Source: Phyllobacteriaceae bacterium UBA1059
Lineage (GTDB): Bacteria > Pseudomonadota > Alphaproteobacteria > Rhizobiales > Rhizobiaceae
Length of the DNA stretch: 15,009 bases
Direction: 5' to 3'
Assembly (NCBI GenBank): GCA_002316345.1
Contig: DCDI01000143.1
Coordinates: 3,069-18,077, forward strand
A program made the position numbers and the translations under genes. Each line of letters opens with the position of its first letter. Positions within the stretch are counted from its first letter, which is position 1. Below, in pieces: positions 1 to 7,324 of the stretch. The notes beneath the pieces are model-generated. The model did not search any database. It worked only from the letters and a program-made list of their open reading frames with translations, and was not told where the DNA came from.

Positions 1-60
1 GCAACCTAACACTTGATAGGCTGTACCGGGCGACCCCATATCCGCCGACGAGACTGAAGG

Positions 61-67
61 AAGGAGG
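61..67 (+). promoter_or_regulatory. Strong Shine-Dalgarno site for the acyl-CoA dehydrogenase
   Basis: AAGGAGG lies five bases before the ATG at 73. It is a near-perfect anti-16S match and fixes the start of the first gene. The 60 bases to its left show no clear -35/-10 pair and no convincing end of an upstream gene. Confidence 0.8.
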
Positions 68-72
68 ATCCG

Positions 73-1245
73 ATGTCGAACCCCGCTGCCATTCTTGGCT
101 TACCAAAGCCGCAATGGGCGCGTGATGACGTCGAGATGCTCTACGACATGTCAGTGCGGTTTCTCGGCGAGGAAATCGCCCCGCACTACGAGACCTTCGA
201 GAAAAACGAGATCGTCGACAAGGATGCGTGGCGCAAGGCGGGCGCTGCCGGCTTGCTTTGCGCGTCCATGCCGGAACAATATGGCGGCTCGGGCGGCACC
301 TATGCGCATGAAAGCGCGATCGCGGAAGCGATCGGCCATGTCGGCGTGGATGGGTTCGGCATCGCGCTGCATAATGCGATCGTCGCGCCTTACATCCTGC
401 ACTACGGTTCGGAAGAGCAGAAGCAGCGCTGGCTGCCGCGCATGGCGACCGGCGAGCTGATCGGCGCCATTGCCATGACCGAGCCCGGCGCCGGTTCCGA
501 CCTGCAGGGCGTGAAGACCACGGCAGTCAAGGACGGCAACCAGTACACGCTGAACGGCTCCAAGACCTTCATTACCAACGGCCAGAACGCCAATCTGATC
601 ATCGTCGTTTCCAAGACCGATCCTTCCAAGGGCGCCAAGGGCACCTCGCTGATCGTGGTGGAAGCGGATGAGGTCGAGAGCGGCTTCGAGCGTGGCCGCA
701 ATCTCGACAAGGTCGGCCTCAAGGCCAACGACACGTCCGAATTGTTCTTCAACGATGTGCGTGTGCCCACTGCCAATCTGCTTGGCGCGGAAGAAGGCCA
801 AGGCTTTATCCAGTTGATGCAGCAGCTGGCACAGGAACGCTTGCTGATCGGTGCGCAGGCGATCGCCATGATCGAGCGCGCGCTCAGCGTGACGATCGAC
901 TACGTCAAGGAGCGCAAGGCGTTCGGCAAAGCCGTCATCGACTTCCAGAACACGCAGTTCAAGCTGGCCGAGCTGAAGACCGAAGCCACCGTCGGCCGCG
1001 TCTTCTACAATGACTGCGTGCAGCGCCACCTCGACGGTGGGCTCGATGCCACCACGGCATCCATGGCGAAGTATTGGCTGAGCGATCTGCAATGCAAGAT
1101 CGTCGATGAATGCCTGCAGCTGCATGGCGGCTATGGCTACATGAACGAATATCCAATCGCGCGCATGTTCCGCGACGCAAGGGTGCAGCGCATTTATGGC
1201 GGCACCAACGAAATCATGAAACTGCTGATTGCGCGGAGTCTCTGA
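73..1245 (+). CDS. Acyl-CoA dehydrogenase, long-chain (LCAD)-like
   Basis: FAD-dependent enzyme that catalyses the first step of beta-oxidation, acyl-CoA to trans-2-enoyl-CoA, in the cytoplasm with electrons passed to ETF. The protein is 390 residues, a normal family length. Visible landmarks are the family signature AMTEPGAGSDL (about 134-144), the FAD-contact segment TFITNG (165-170), the C-terminal LHGGYGYMNEYPI (350-362) and IYGGTNEIMK (374-383). The Glu that serves as base in medium- and short-chain enzymes (the E of YEGT) is Gly376 here. Glu255 in AQERLLI sits where mammalian LCAD keeps its relocated catalytic Glu, so I infer an LCAD-like active site. The start is set by a strong SD at 61-67. 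The stop overlaps the next start (TGATG), which suggests translational coupling. Chain-length preference cannot be read from sequence. Confidence 0.93.
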   Translation: MSNPAAILGLPKPQWARDDVEMLYDMSVRFLGEEIAPHYETFEKNEIVDKDAWRKAGAAGLLCASMPEQYGGSGGTYAHESAIAEAIGHVGVDGFGIALHNAIVAPYILHYGSEEQKQRWLPRMATGELIGAIAMTEPGAGSDLQGVKTTAVKDGNQYTLNGSKTFITNGQNANLIIVVSKTDPSKGAKGTSLIVVEADEVESGFERGRNLDKVGLKANDTSELFFNDVRVPTANLLGAEEGQGFIQLMQQLAQERLLIGAQAIAMIERALSVTIDYVKERKAFGKAVIDFQNTQFKLAELKTEATVGRVFYNDCVQRHLDGGLDATTASMAKYWLSDLQCKIVDECLQLHGGYGYMNEYPIARMFRDARVQRIYGGTNEIMKLLIARSL

Positions 1246-1700
1246 TGTCGACCCACACGGCAACCATCCGCTGGCGCCAGGACGAGGACGATCATTTCTC
1301 GTTGGGACGCTATACGCGCGTGCATGAAATCAGCTTCGATGGCGGCACCACGATCCAGGCCTCCGGTGCGCCCGCCAATGTGCCGGCACAGTTCTCCAGC
1401 GAGACCTCGGTCGATCCGGAAGAACTGTTCGTTGCCTCGCTGTCCTCCTGTCACATGCTGTGGTTCCTCGATCTGGCGCGGCGCGCAGGCGTCGAGATCC
1501 TGTCCTACGAGGACCAGGCCGAGGGCGTGATGGAGAAGGATGCCGAGGGCCGCACATCCATCACAAGGGTGACGCTGCGGCCTCGCATCGAAAGCGCTGC
1601 CGCGCCCGAACAGCTCGCCGAGCTGCACAAACAAGCGCACGACGCCTGCTTCATCGCTAATTCCGTCAAGACGGCCGTGACCGTCGAACCCGCTTCCTAA
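1245..1700 (+). CDS. OsmC/Ohr-family peroxiredoxin-like protein
   Basis: A 151-residue OsmC-family protein. Members reduce organic and fatty-acid hydroperoxides with a pair of conserved cysteines. Both are present: Cys69 in ASLSSCHMLWFL and Cys135 in HDACFIANS, matching the family pattern of one Cys at the start of the long central helix and a second near the C-terminus. The ATG at 1245 shares its A with the stop of the acyl-CoA dehydrogenase, which favours this start over upstream in-frame ATGs inside that gene. It is followed after 14 bases by the thiolase, so it sits inside the beta-oxidation operon. I infer a role in removing lipid peroxides or detoxifying by-products of acyl-CoA oxidation. 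No substrate can be assigned from sequence. Confidence 0.88.
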   Translation: MSTHTATIRWRQDEDDHFSLGRYTRVHEISFDGGTTIQASGAPANVPAQFSSETSVDPEELFVASLSSCHMLWFLDLARRAGVEILSYEDQAEGVMEKDAEGRTSITRVTLRPRIESAAAPEQLAELHKQAHDACFIANSVKTAVTVEPAS

Positions 1701-1705
1701 AGGAG
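1698..1705 (+). promoter_or_regulatory. Shine-Dalgarno site of the thiolase, overlapping the osmC-like stop codon
   Basis: TAAAGGAG combines the TAA stop of the OsmC-like gene (1698-1700) with an AAAGGAG ribosome-binding site nine bases before the thiolase ATG at 1715. This supports that start and tight co-translation within the operon. Confidence 0.7.
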
Positions 1706-1714
1706 ACATCGATC

Positions 1715-2923
1715 ATGGCCGACGCCTATATCTATGACGCCGTTCGCACCCCGCGCGGGCGCGGCAAGAAGGACGGCTCGCTGCATGAGGTGCCGGCCGT
1801 GCGGCTCGGCGCGCGGATGCTGGAAGCGGTGCGCGACCGCAACGGACTGGACACCGCTCACGTCGACGACATCATCTTCGGCTGCGTCGATCCTGTCGGT
1901 GAAGCCGGTTCGGTAATCCCGCGCTCGGCCGCTTTCGAAGCCGGCTATGACATCAAGGCCCCGGGCATGCAGATCTCGCGCTTCTGCGCGTCGGGTCTTG
2001 ACGCCATCAACCTGGGTGCGGCCAAGATCGCGCAAGGCGCCGACGACATCGTGATCGCCGGCGGCGTGGAATCGATGTCGCGCGTCGGCATGGGCATGTC
2101 GGGCGGCGCCTGGTTCATGGACCCTTCCGTCGGTTTGCCAGCCTGGTTCATGCCGCAGGGCGTGTCCGCCGACCTGATCGCCACGCGCTACGGCTTTTCG
2201 CGCGACGATGTCGACGCTTATGCGGTGGAAAGCCAGAAGCGCGCGGCCAAGGCCTGGGAAGACGGCCGCTTCAAGAACTCGGTTGTTCCGGTCAAGGACC
2301 AGAACGGCATGACCATTCTCGACCATGACGAGCATATGCGCCCGACCACCGACATGCAGTCGCTGGCTTCGCTCAACCCGTCCTTCGTCATGCCCGGCGA
2401 AATGGGCGGCTTTGATGCGGTGGCCGTGCAGCGCTATCCCGAACTCGAAGGGATCAATCACGTCCACCATGCGGGCAACTCCTCCGGCATCGTGGATGGC
2501 GCGGCCGCCGTGCTGCTCGGCTCCAAGAAGGCCGGCAAAGCGATGGGCGTAAAGCCCCGCGCCCGTATCCGCGCTTTCTCCAACATCGGTTCCGAACCGG
2601 CTATGATGCTGACGGGCCCAGTCGACGTGACCGAAAAGCTGCTCAAGCGCGCCGGCATGAAGCTGTCAGACATAGACCTGTTCGAACTCAACGAAGCCTT
2701 CGCCGCCGTGGTGCTGCGCTACATGCAGGCCTTCGACATCGACCACAAAGACATCAACGTGAATGGCGGCGCCATTGCCATGGGCCATCCGCTGGGTGCC
2801 ACCGGCGCCATGATCCTCGGCACGCTGCTCGACGAGATGGAACGCCGCGACGTCAATGTCGGCCTCGTCACCCTGTGCATCGGTGCCGGCATGGGCACGG
2901 CCACCATCATCGAGCGAGTTTGA
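1715..2923 (+). CDS. fadA: Acetyl-CoA C-acyltransferase (thiolase), FadA-like
   Basis: Degradative thiolase that cleaves 3-ketoacyl-CoA with CoA to give acetyl-CoA and a shortened acyl-CoA. It is 402 residues, normal for the family. The nucleophilic Cys91 is in SRFCASGLDAI, the catalytic His358 in AIAMGHPLGATGA and the second Cys388 in LCIGAGMG; NEAFAAV is the other conserved block. All catalytic residues are intact. It lies 16 bases before the fadB-type gene, the usual pairing of the two subunits of the alpha2-beta2 fatty-acid oxidation complex, although here the thiolase gene comes first. The symbol rests on this pairing; a short-chain acetyl-CoA acetyltransferase of the same fold cannot be excluded. 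Confidence 0.92.
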   Translation: MADAYIYDAVRTPRGRGKKDGSLHEVPAVRLGARMLEAVRDRNGLDTAHVDDIIFGCVDPVGEAGSVIPRSAAFEAGYDIKAPGMQISRFCASGLDAINLGAAKIAQGADDIVIAGGVESMSRVGMGMSGGAWFMDPSVGLPAWFMPQGVSADLIATRYGFSRDDVDAYAVESQKRAAKAWEDGRFKNSVVPVKDQNGMTILDHDEHMRPTTDMQSLASLNPSFVMPGEMGGFDAVAVQRYPELEGINHVHHAGNSSGIVDGAAAVLLGSKKAGKAMGVKPRARIRAFSNIGSEPAMMLTGPVDVTEKLLKRAGMKLSDIDLFELNEAFAAVVLRYMQAFDIDHKDINVNGGAIAMGHPLGATGAMILGTLLDEMERRDVNVGLVTLCIGAGMGTATIIERV

Positions 2924-2939
2924 GCGGGGAGTTCAGAAC

Positions 2940-5165
2940 ATGGCTGATTACACCAACTTCACCGTCGAAACCGATGCCGAGGGCTTGGCGCTCGTTACCT
3001 GGGACATGCCGGACCGTTCGATGAACGTCTTCACCGAAGACGCGCTGCGTGAGCTGGACGGCATCATCGATGACGTCACCAAGGACGAAGCGATCAAGGG
3101 CTCGGTGTTCACCTCGGGCAAGGAGACCTTCTCCGGCGGCGCTGACCTCACCATGCTCAAGGACATGACGGCCGAGTTCGCGCGCCTTGAGGCTGAGGAT
3201 AAGGACAAAGCGGTCGCCTTCCTTTACGACCGCGCCGGCGCGATGAGCCGCATCTTCCGCAAGCTCGAAACGTCCGGCAAACCGTGGGTGTCGGCGATCA
3301 ACGGCACCTGCATGGGCGGCGCGTTCGAGCTGTCGCTCGCCTGCCACGGCCGTATTGCCGCCGATAGCGACACGGTGAAGATGGCGCTGCCGGAAGTGAA
3401 GGTCGGCATTTTCCCGGGCGCCGGCGGCACCCAGCGCGTGCCGCGTCTTGCCAACACGCAAGATGCCCTGCAGATGCTGACCTCAGGCCAGACGCTGACG
3501 CCGAAAAAGGCGAAGAGCATGGGCCTGATTACCGAAATCGCCGCGCGCGATGCGCTGGTGGCGGTGGCCAAGAGCCTGATCAAGAACGGTTTGAAGCCGG
3601 TTCAGCCTTGGGACGAGAAGGGCTTCAAGCTGCCCGGCGGTCCGGTTTATTCAGCCGCCGGCGCCAACCTCTTTCCGCCGGCCATCGCCATTGCGCGGCG
3701 GGAAACCTCAGGCAACTATCCGGCTGTGATGGCGATCCTGAAGAGCGTTTACGAGGGCCTGCTGGTGCCCTTCGACACAGCGCTGCGCATCGAGCTGCGT
3801 TATTTCGTCGAGATCATGCAGACCACCGAAGCGGCGATGATGATCCGCTCGCTGTTCGTGTCGCTGCAGGAGCTGAACAAAGGTGCGCGACGGCCGGCCG
3901 GCCAGCCGGAAACGAAATTCACCAAGATCGGCGTGCTCGGTGCCGGCTTCATGGGCGCCGGCATCGCCTATGTCACGGCCAAGGCCGGCATTCCGGTGGT
4001 GTTGCTCGACCGCGACATGGACGCCGCCAACAAGGGCAAGGCGCATTCGGAAAGTCTGGTCGACGGTCAGATCAAGAAGGGCCGCGCAACGGCTGAGGAC
4101 AAGGACAAGCTCCTGTCCCTCATCACGCCGACTGCCGATTATGCCGACCTCAAAGGCTGCGACCTGATCGTGGAAGCCGTGTTCGAGGATTCGGAAATCA
4201 AGAAGGGCGTGACAGCCCAGGCGGAAGCCGTGATCGCCAAAAACGCGATCTTTGCCTCCAACACCTCGACCATTCCGATCACCGGTTTGGCCAAGAACTC
4301 CAAGCGGCCGGCCAACTTCATCGGCATCCACTTCTTCTCGCCGGTCGACAAGATGATGCTGGTGGAGATCATTCTCGGCAAGAAGACCGAGGATAAGGCG
4401 ATTGCGGTGGCGATGGACTTCGTGCGCGCCATCAAGAAGACGCCGATCGTGGTCAACGACACGCGCGGCTTCTACGTCAATCGCTGCGTGCTGCGTTATA
4501 TGTCGGAAGCCTACAAGATGCTGATCGAAGGCATTCCGGCGCCGATGATCGAAAACGCCGCCAAGCTCGCCGGCATGCCGGTCGGGCCCTTAGCGCTGAC
4601 CGACGAAACCGCGGTCGATCTCGCGCAGAAAATCATGAAGCAGACCGTGCGCGACCTTGGGCCCAAGGCCGTCGATCCCGCCCAGCTCGACCTCATCAAC
4701 GAGATGGTCGACAAGCATGATCGCAAGGGCCGCAAGAACGGCAAGGGCTTCTATGATTATCCCGCCAAGCCCGCCAAGAAGTCGCTCTGGCCGGGGCTCA
4801 AGGATCTCTACAAACAGAAGAAGCCGGAAGACGTTGACATCGAGGAGGTCAAGCAGCGCCTCTTGGTGACGATCGCGTTGGAAGCCGCCCGCGTCATGGA
4901 AGAAGGCATCGTGGTGGATCCGCGTGAGGCCGATGTCGGCTCCATCCTCGCCTTCGGCTTTGCGCCTTATACCGGCGGCGCACTGTCCTATATCGACGGC
5001 ATGGGCGCCAAGAAGTTCGTGAAGCTCGCAAAATCCCTGCAGAAGAAATACGGCGCGGACTTCAAGGCACCGAAGCTGCTGCACGACATGGCCGACAAGG
5101 GCGAAACCTTCTACGAGCGCTTTGATCCCTACACCAGTACGCCGCCGCAGAAGCAGGCGGCGTAA
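2940..5165 (+). CDS. fadB: Bifunctional enoyl-CoA hydratase / 3-hydroxyacyl-CoA dehydrogenase, FadB-type
   Basis: A 741-residue cytoplasmic enzyme that hydrates trans-2-enoyl-CoA and oxidises the resulting 3-hydroxyacyl-CoA with NAD. The N-terminal crotonase domain (about 1-200) has the oxyanion segments FSGGADL (64-70) and CMGGAFEL, and two catalytic acids, Glu130 and Glu152 (in ALPEVKVG). A linker leads to the NAD-binding Rossmann motif GVLGAGFMGAG (331-341). The dehydrogenase catalytic site is NTSTIPI (441-447), His464 in GIHFFSPV and Asn514 in FYVNRC. Two C-terminal helical domains follow. The start at 2940 is preferred over an in-frame ATG at 2856 that lies inside the thiolase, because GGGGAG at 2926-2931 is eight bases upstream. 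Length compares with about 730 residues for E. coli FadB. It works with the preceding thiolase. Confidence 0.95.
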   Translation: MADYTNFTVETDAEGLALVTWDMPDRSMNVFTEDALRELDGIIDDVTKDEAIKGSVFTSGKETFSGGADLTMLKDMTAEFARLEAEDKDKAVAFLYDRAGAMSRIFRKLETSGKPWVSAINGTCMGGAFELSLACHGRIAADSDTVKMALPEVKVGIFPGAGGTQRVPRLANTQDALQMLTSGQTLTPKKAKSMGLITEIAARDALVAVAKSLIKNGLKPVQPWDEKGFKLPGGPVYSAAGANLFPPAIAIARRETSGNYPAVMAILKSVYEGLLVPFDTALRIELRYFVEIMQTTEAAMMIRSLFVSLQELNKGARRPAGQPETKFTKIGVLGAGFMGAGIAYVTAKAGIPVVLLDRDMDAANKGKAHSESLVDGQIKKGRATAEDKDKLLSLITPTADYADLKGCDLIVEAVFEDSEIKKGVTAQAEAVIAKNAIFASNTSTIPITGLAKNSKRPANFIGIHFFSPVDKMMLVEIILGKKTEDKAIAVAMDFVRAIKKTPIVVNDTRGFYVNRCVLRYMSEAYKMLIEGIPAPMIENAAKLAGMPVGPLALTDETAVDLAQKIMKQTVRDLGPKAVDPAQLDLINEMVDKHDRKGRKNGKGFYDYPAKPAKKSLWPGLKDLYKQKKPEDVDIEEVKQRLLVTIALEAARVMEEGIVVDPREADVGSILAFGFAPYTGGALSYIDGMGAKKFVKLAKSLQKKYGADFKAPKLLHDMADKGETFYERFDPYTSTPPQKQAA

Positions 5166-5176
5166 GGGGCGACACG

Positions 5177-5722
5177 ATGTATGTCTGGGCGCGGCTGGCG
5201 CGGACGCTGGCCTCGTCGGGCAAACGAGGTCCTTACCGCATGGGCGGCGAAAGCCGCCTTCGCTTCCGCTGTTTGCCGTCCGACATCGACTTCAACCTGC
5301 ATCTCAACAATGCGCGCTACATGATGCTGGCCGATGTCGGCCGCATCGACATCTTCAACCGCAGCGGGTTGATCAAGCTTGCCCGCGAACGCGGTTGGGC
5401 GCCAATGTTGGGCGGCTTGCAAACCGTGTTTGTGCGCGAGATCAAGCTGTGGAAGCGGTTCGAACTGGTGTCCACTCTGGAAACCTGGGCCGACACGCAG
5501 ATCATCGGACGCCATCGCTTCGTGATCGACGGCGATGTGACCGCCGCAATCGTGCTGACCACAGGCGGCATCTATGACGCACGAAGCCGCGCTTTCGTGC
5601 CGATCCAGGATGCGGTCGCGGCGCTCGGCATCGACGCCATCCCGCGTGAGCCAACGGAGGCTGAAGCGATCTTCATGGCCTCGCATACCGGTTTGCGGGC
5701 GATTGCTAAGGCGGGTGGCTGA
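5177..5722 (+). CDS. Hotdog-fold thioesterase, THEM6/4HBT-like
   Basis: A 181-residue protein of the 4-hydroxybenzoyl-CoA thioesterase superfamily. The diagnostic segment is DIDFNLHLNNARYMM (36-50), with Asp36/Asp38, His42 and Asn44-Asn45 in the D-x-D...H-x-NN pattern. The rest resembles the THEM6 subgroup, seen in the pattern GLQTVFVREIKLWKRFE and a late GIYD. Such enzymes hydrolyse acyl-CoAs, which would release free acid and CoA and prevent trapping of CoA during beta-oxidation. It starts 11 bases after fadB, with AAGGGG at 5164-5169 as SD overlapping the fadB stop, so it is the last gene of the operon. Substrate is unknown and the catalytic role is inferred from the family. Confidence 0.8.
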   Translation: MYVWARLARTLASSGKRGPYRMGGESRLRFRCLPSDIDFNLHLNNARYMMLADVGRIDIFNRSGLIKLARERGWAPMLGGLQTVFVREIKLWKRFELVSTLETWADTQIIGRHRFVIDGDVTAAIVLTTGGIYDARSRAFVPIQDAVAALGIDAIPREPTEAEAIFMASHTGLRAIAKAGG

Positions 5723-5793
5723 GCGCGCATCGGACTGGACAAGCGCCGCCGACGCACCTACAAAGAATCAGGACTTTTTTCCTCTTATCAGCA

Positions 5794-6453
5794 ATGAGCA
5801 GAGCCATGCTCTCGCATGAAAAAGTATGGGCGGCGATTGATGCTCTGGCGGCACGCCATGCGCTGTCGGCGTCCGGTCTGGCGAAGAAGGCCGGCCTTGA
5901 TTCTACCGCCTTCAACAAATCCAAACGCCAATCCGTTGATGGTCGCCCTCGCTGGCCTTCCACCGAGTCGCTTGCCAAGATCATGGCCGCGACCGGGTCG
6001 TCCTTGGACGAGTTCATGGGGTTCATCACGAAAACGGCCGACGTGGCCGCAATCAAACATAAGCCGGCTAAAGGCGTACCGTTAGTCGGATTCGCACAGG
6101 CAGGTGCGGGCGGCTACTTCACGGATGCTGGCTTCCCCGTCGGACAAGGCTGGGAAACGGTCGAGGCGCCTGCGATCGTGCCGGAAGGTGGCTATGCCCT
6201 CGAAGTGCAGGGCGATTCCATGCTGCCGCTATATCGCCACGGCGACCGGCTGATCGTGGATCCCAATGCGATGGCTCGCAAGGGTGATCGCGTGGTGGTA
6301 AAAACCACGGGCGGCGAGGTGACGGCCAAGATTCTGGTGCGGCGCACGACCGACCTGGTGGAACTGCATTCGCTCAATCCCGAGCATCCCGATCGCACGA
6401 TCCCGCTTAACGATGTCGAGTGGATCGCGCGCATCGTCTGGGCCAGCCAGTAG
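5794..6453 (+). CDS. LexA-like (S24 peptidase) transcriptional regulator with N-terminal HTH
   Basis: A 219-residue regulator. The N-terminal part (about 8-80) looks like a lambda-repressor/XRE-type helix-turn-helix (SASGLAKKAGLDSTAFNKSK, then PSTESLAKIMAATG). The C-terminal half is a LexA/signal-peptidase-fold domain with the catalytic Ser142 in GDSMLP and Lys179 in GEVTAKIL. The linker has FAQAGAGGYF, with two Ala-Gly pairs (103-104 and 105-106) where LexA/CI-type proteins cut themselves. This is not the canonical LexA, whose N-terminus is a winged helix. Its target genes and inducing signal are unknown. The start is ambiguous: ATG at 5794 or at 5806, neither with a good SD. Only three bases separate it from the next gene, so the two are probably coupled. 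Confidence 0.85.
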   Translation: MSRAMLSHEKVWAAIDALAARHALSASGLAKKAGLDSTAFNKSKRQSVDGRPRWPSTESLAKIMAATGSSLDEFMGFITKTADVAAIKHKPAKGVPLVGFAQAGAGGYFTDAGFPVGQGWETVEAPAIVPEGGYALEVQGDSMLPLYRHGDRLIVDPNAMARKGDRVVVKTTGGEVTAKILVRRTTDLVELHSLNPEHPDRTIPLNDVEWIARIVWASQ

Positions 6454-6456
6454 GTC

Positions 6457-7311
6457 ATGCAGCGGCGGCTCAGCACCACCGGGTTTACCGGACTTGTCGG
6501 CGGTGGGCTGATCCTGTTCTGCGCCGCGATTTTCGCGTCGGGCCTTCATATCAAGGCACGCGAGGCGTCACCGTCGGTGACTGTTGAAGACGTGCCCTTC
6601 ATGCCCGATCCAGCAATGGACGATGACGATGCTGCCGCCATGGCCGAAGCCGCCGGCATTGAGAGCTCGCCGGATGATGGTGGCGCAGTCTTGCCGCTCG
6701 AGCCGGAAACCGTGCCTGAGCAGACCGCCCTACCGCCGCCTTCACCTGCCGAGGCCAGCGCTGCTGTACCCGATGGGTGGAAGCCGAAGCTGCTTTATCG
6801 CCCGACTGCCAGTGCCGCCGGCCGCATCGAAGCGCAGGGCTATCAGATCGGAATTGCCGACATCGAGCCGGTGGATCCCGGCGAAAGTTGCGGCGAAGGC
6901 GCCAATGCCTGGCCGTGCGGAACCGCCGCCCGCACCCAGTTCCGCCATCTCCTGCGCGGTCGTGCGCTAACCTGCACCGTACCGGATAGAGCGCCGGCTG
7001 AAGCAATCGAAACCACGTGCAGCGTCGGCGGCGAAGATGTCGGCACGTGGCTGGTTGCGCAAGGTTGGGCACGGGCCAGCGAAGGTGGCGCACTGGCTGA
7101 TGCGGGCGATCAGGCGCGTGATGCCGGTCGCGGCATCTATGGCAGCAAGCCGGTTCTGCCGGCAGTCGAGGTCAACACAGGTTCCGGCCTTGAACTGCCG
7201 GTGCCGCCATCGGCGCCAAGCATCATCGCGCCTGCGCCCCAGGCCGCAGCGCCTTCGATCCCTGACAATCGGGGCGCGTTTCCGCCTGCCCCGACCTTAC
7301 CGGTCCAGTAA
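6457..7311 (+). CDS. Membrane-anchored SNase-fold (thermonuclease-like) protein, probably non-catalytic
   Basis: A 284-residue protein. It has an N-terminal membrane segment (about 10-31), an acidic then Pro-rich linker (about 44-105), an SNase/OB-like domain (about 122-230) and a Pro/Ala-rich tail. Family landmarks are GYQIGIADIEP (128-138), WPCGTAARTQFRHLLRGR (152-169), VGTWLVAQGWARA (195-207) and ARDAGRGIYGS. The Arg of the usual DRYGR motif is replaced by CSVGGED, and the usual Arg-Leu-x-Gly-Ile-Asp-x-x-Glu site is not conserved, so nuclease activity is doubtful. Cys145/154 and 173/188 could form disulfides, which fits a periplasmic domain. The ATG is three bases after the S24 regulator stop, with no separate SD, suggesting coupling. 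It converges on lysK with eight bases between stops. Confidence 0.75.
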   Translation: MQRRLSTTGFTGLVGGGLILFCAAIFASGLHIKAREASPSVTVEDVPFMPDPAMDDDDAAAMAEAAGIESSPDDGGAVLPLEPETVPEQTALPPPSPAEASAAVPDGWKPKLLYRPTASAAGRIEAQGYQIGIADIEPVDPGESCGEGANAWPCGTAARTQFRHLLRGRALTCTVPDRAPAEAIETTCSVGGEDVGTWLVAQGWARASEGGALADAGDQARDAGRGIYGSKPVLPAVEVNTGSGLELPVPPSAPSIIAPAPQAAAPSIPDNRGAFPPAPTLPVQ

Positions 7312-7324
7312 GCCTTCGCTTACT
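7307..7324. terminator. Perfect inverted repeat spanning two convergent stop codons
   Basis: AGTAAGC (7307-7313) and GCTTACT (7318-7324) form a 7-bp stem with a 4-base CTTC loop. The hairpin contains the stop codons of both convergent genes, TAA at 7309-7311 and the lysK stop at 7320-7322. It is placed where a bidirectional terminator is needed, but neither side has a clear T-run and the stem is short. Call it a possible weak terminator or RNA 3'-end hairpin. Confidence 0.35.

Noticed and set aside
66..71. GGATCC just before the first ATG, which might suggest a cloning junction
   Set aside because: It is part of a natural-looking SD region, GGATCC-like strings recur in GC-rich DNA and there is no vector sequence.
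151..1263. Long open frame (370 codons) opposite the acyl-CoA dehydrogenase
   Set aside because: It is the antisense shadow of a clear family protein in GC-rich DNA; its translation has no recognisable motif and no ribosome-binding site.
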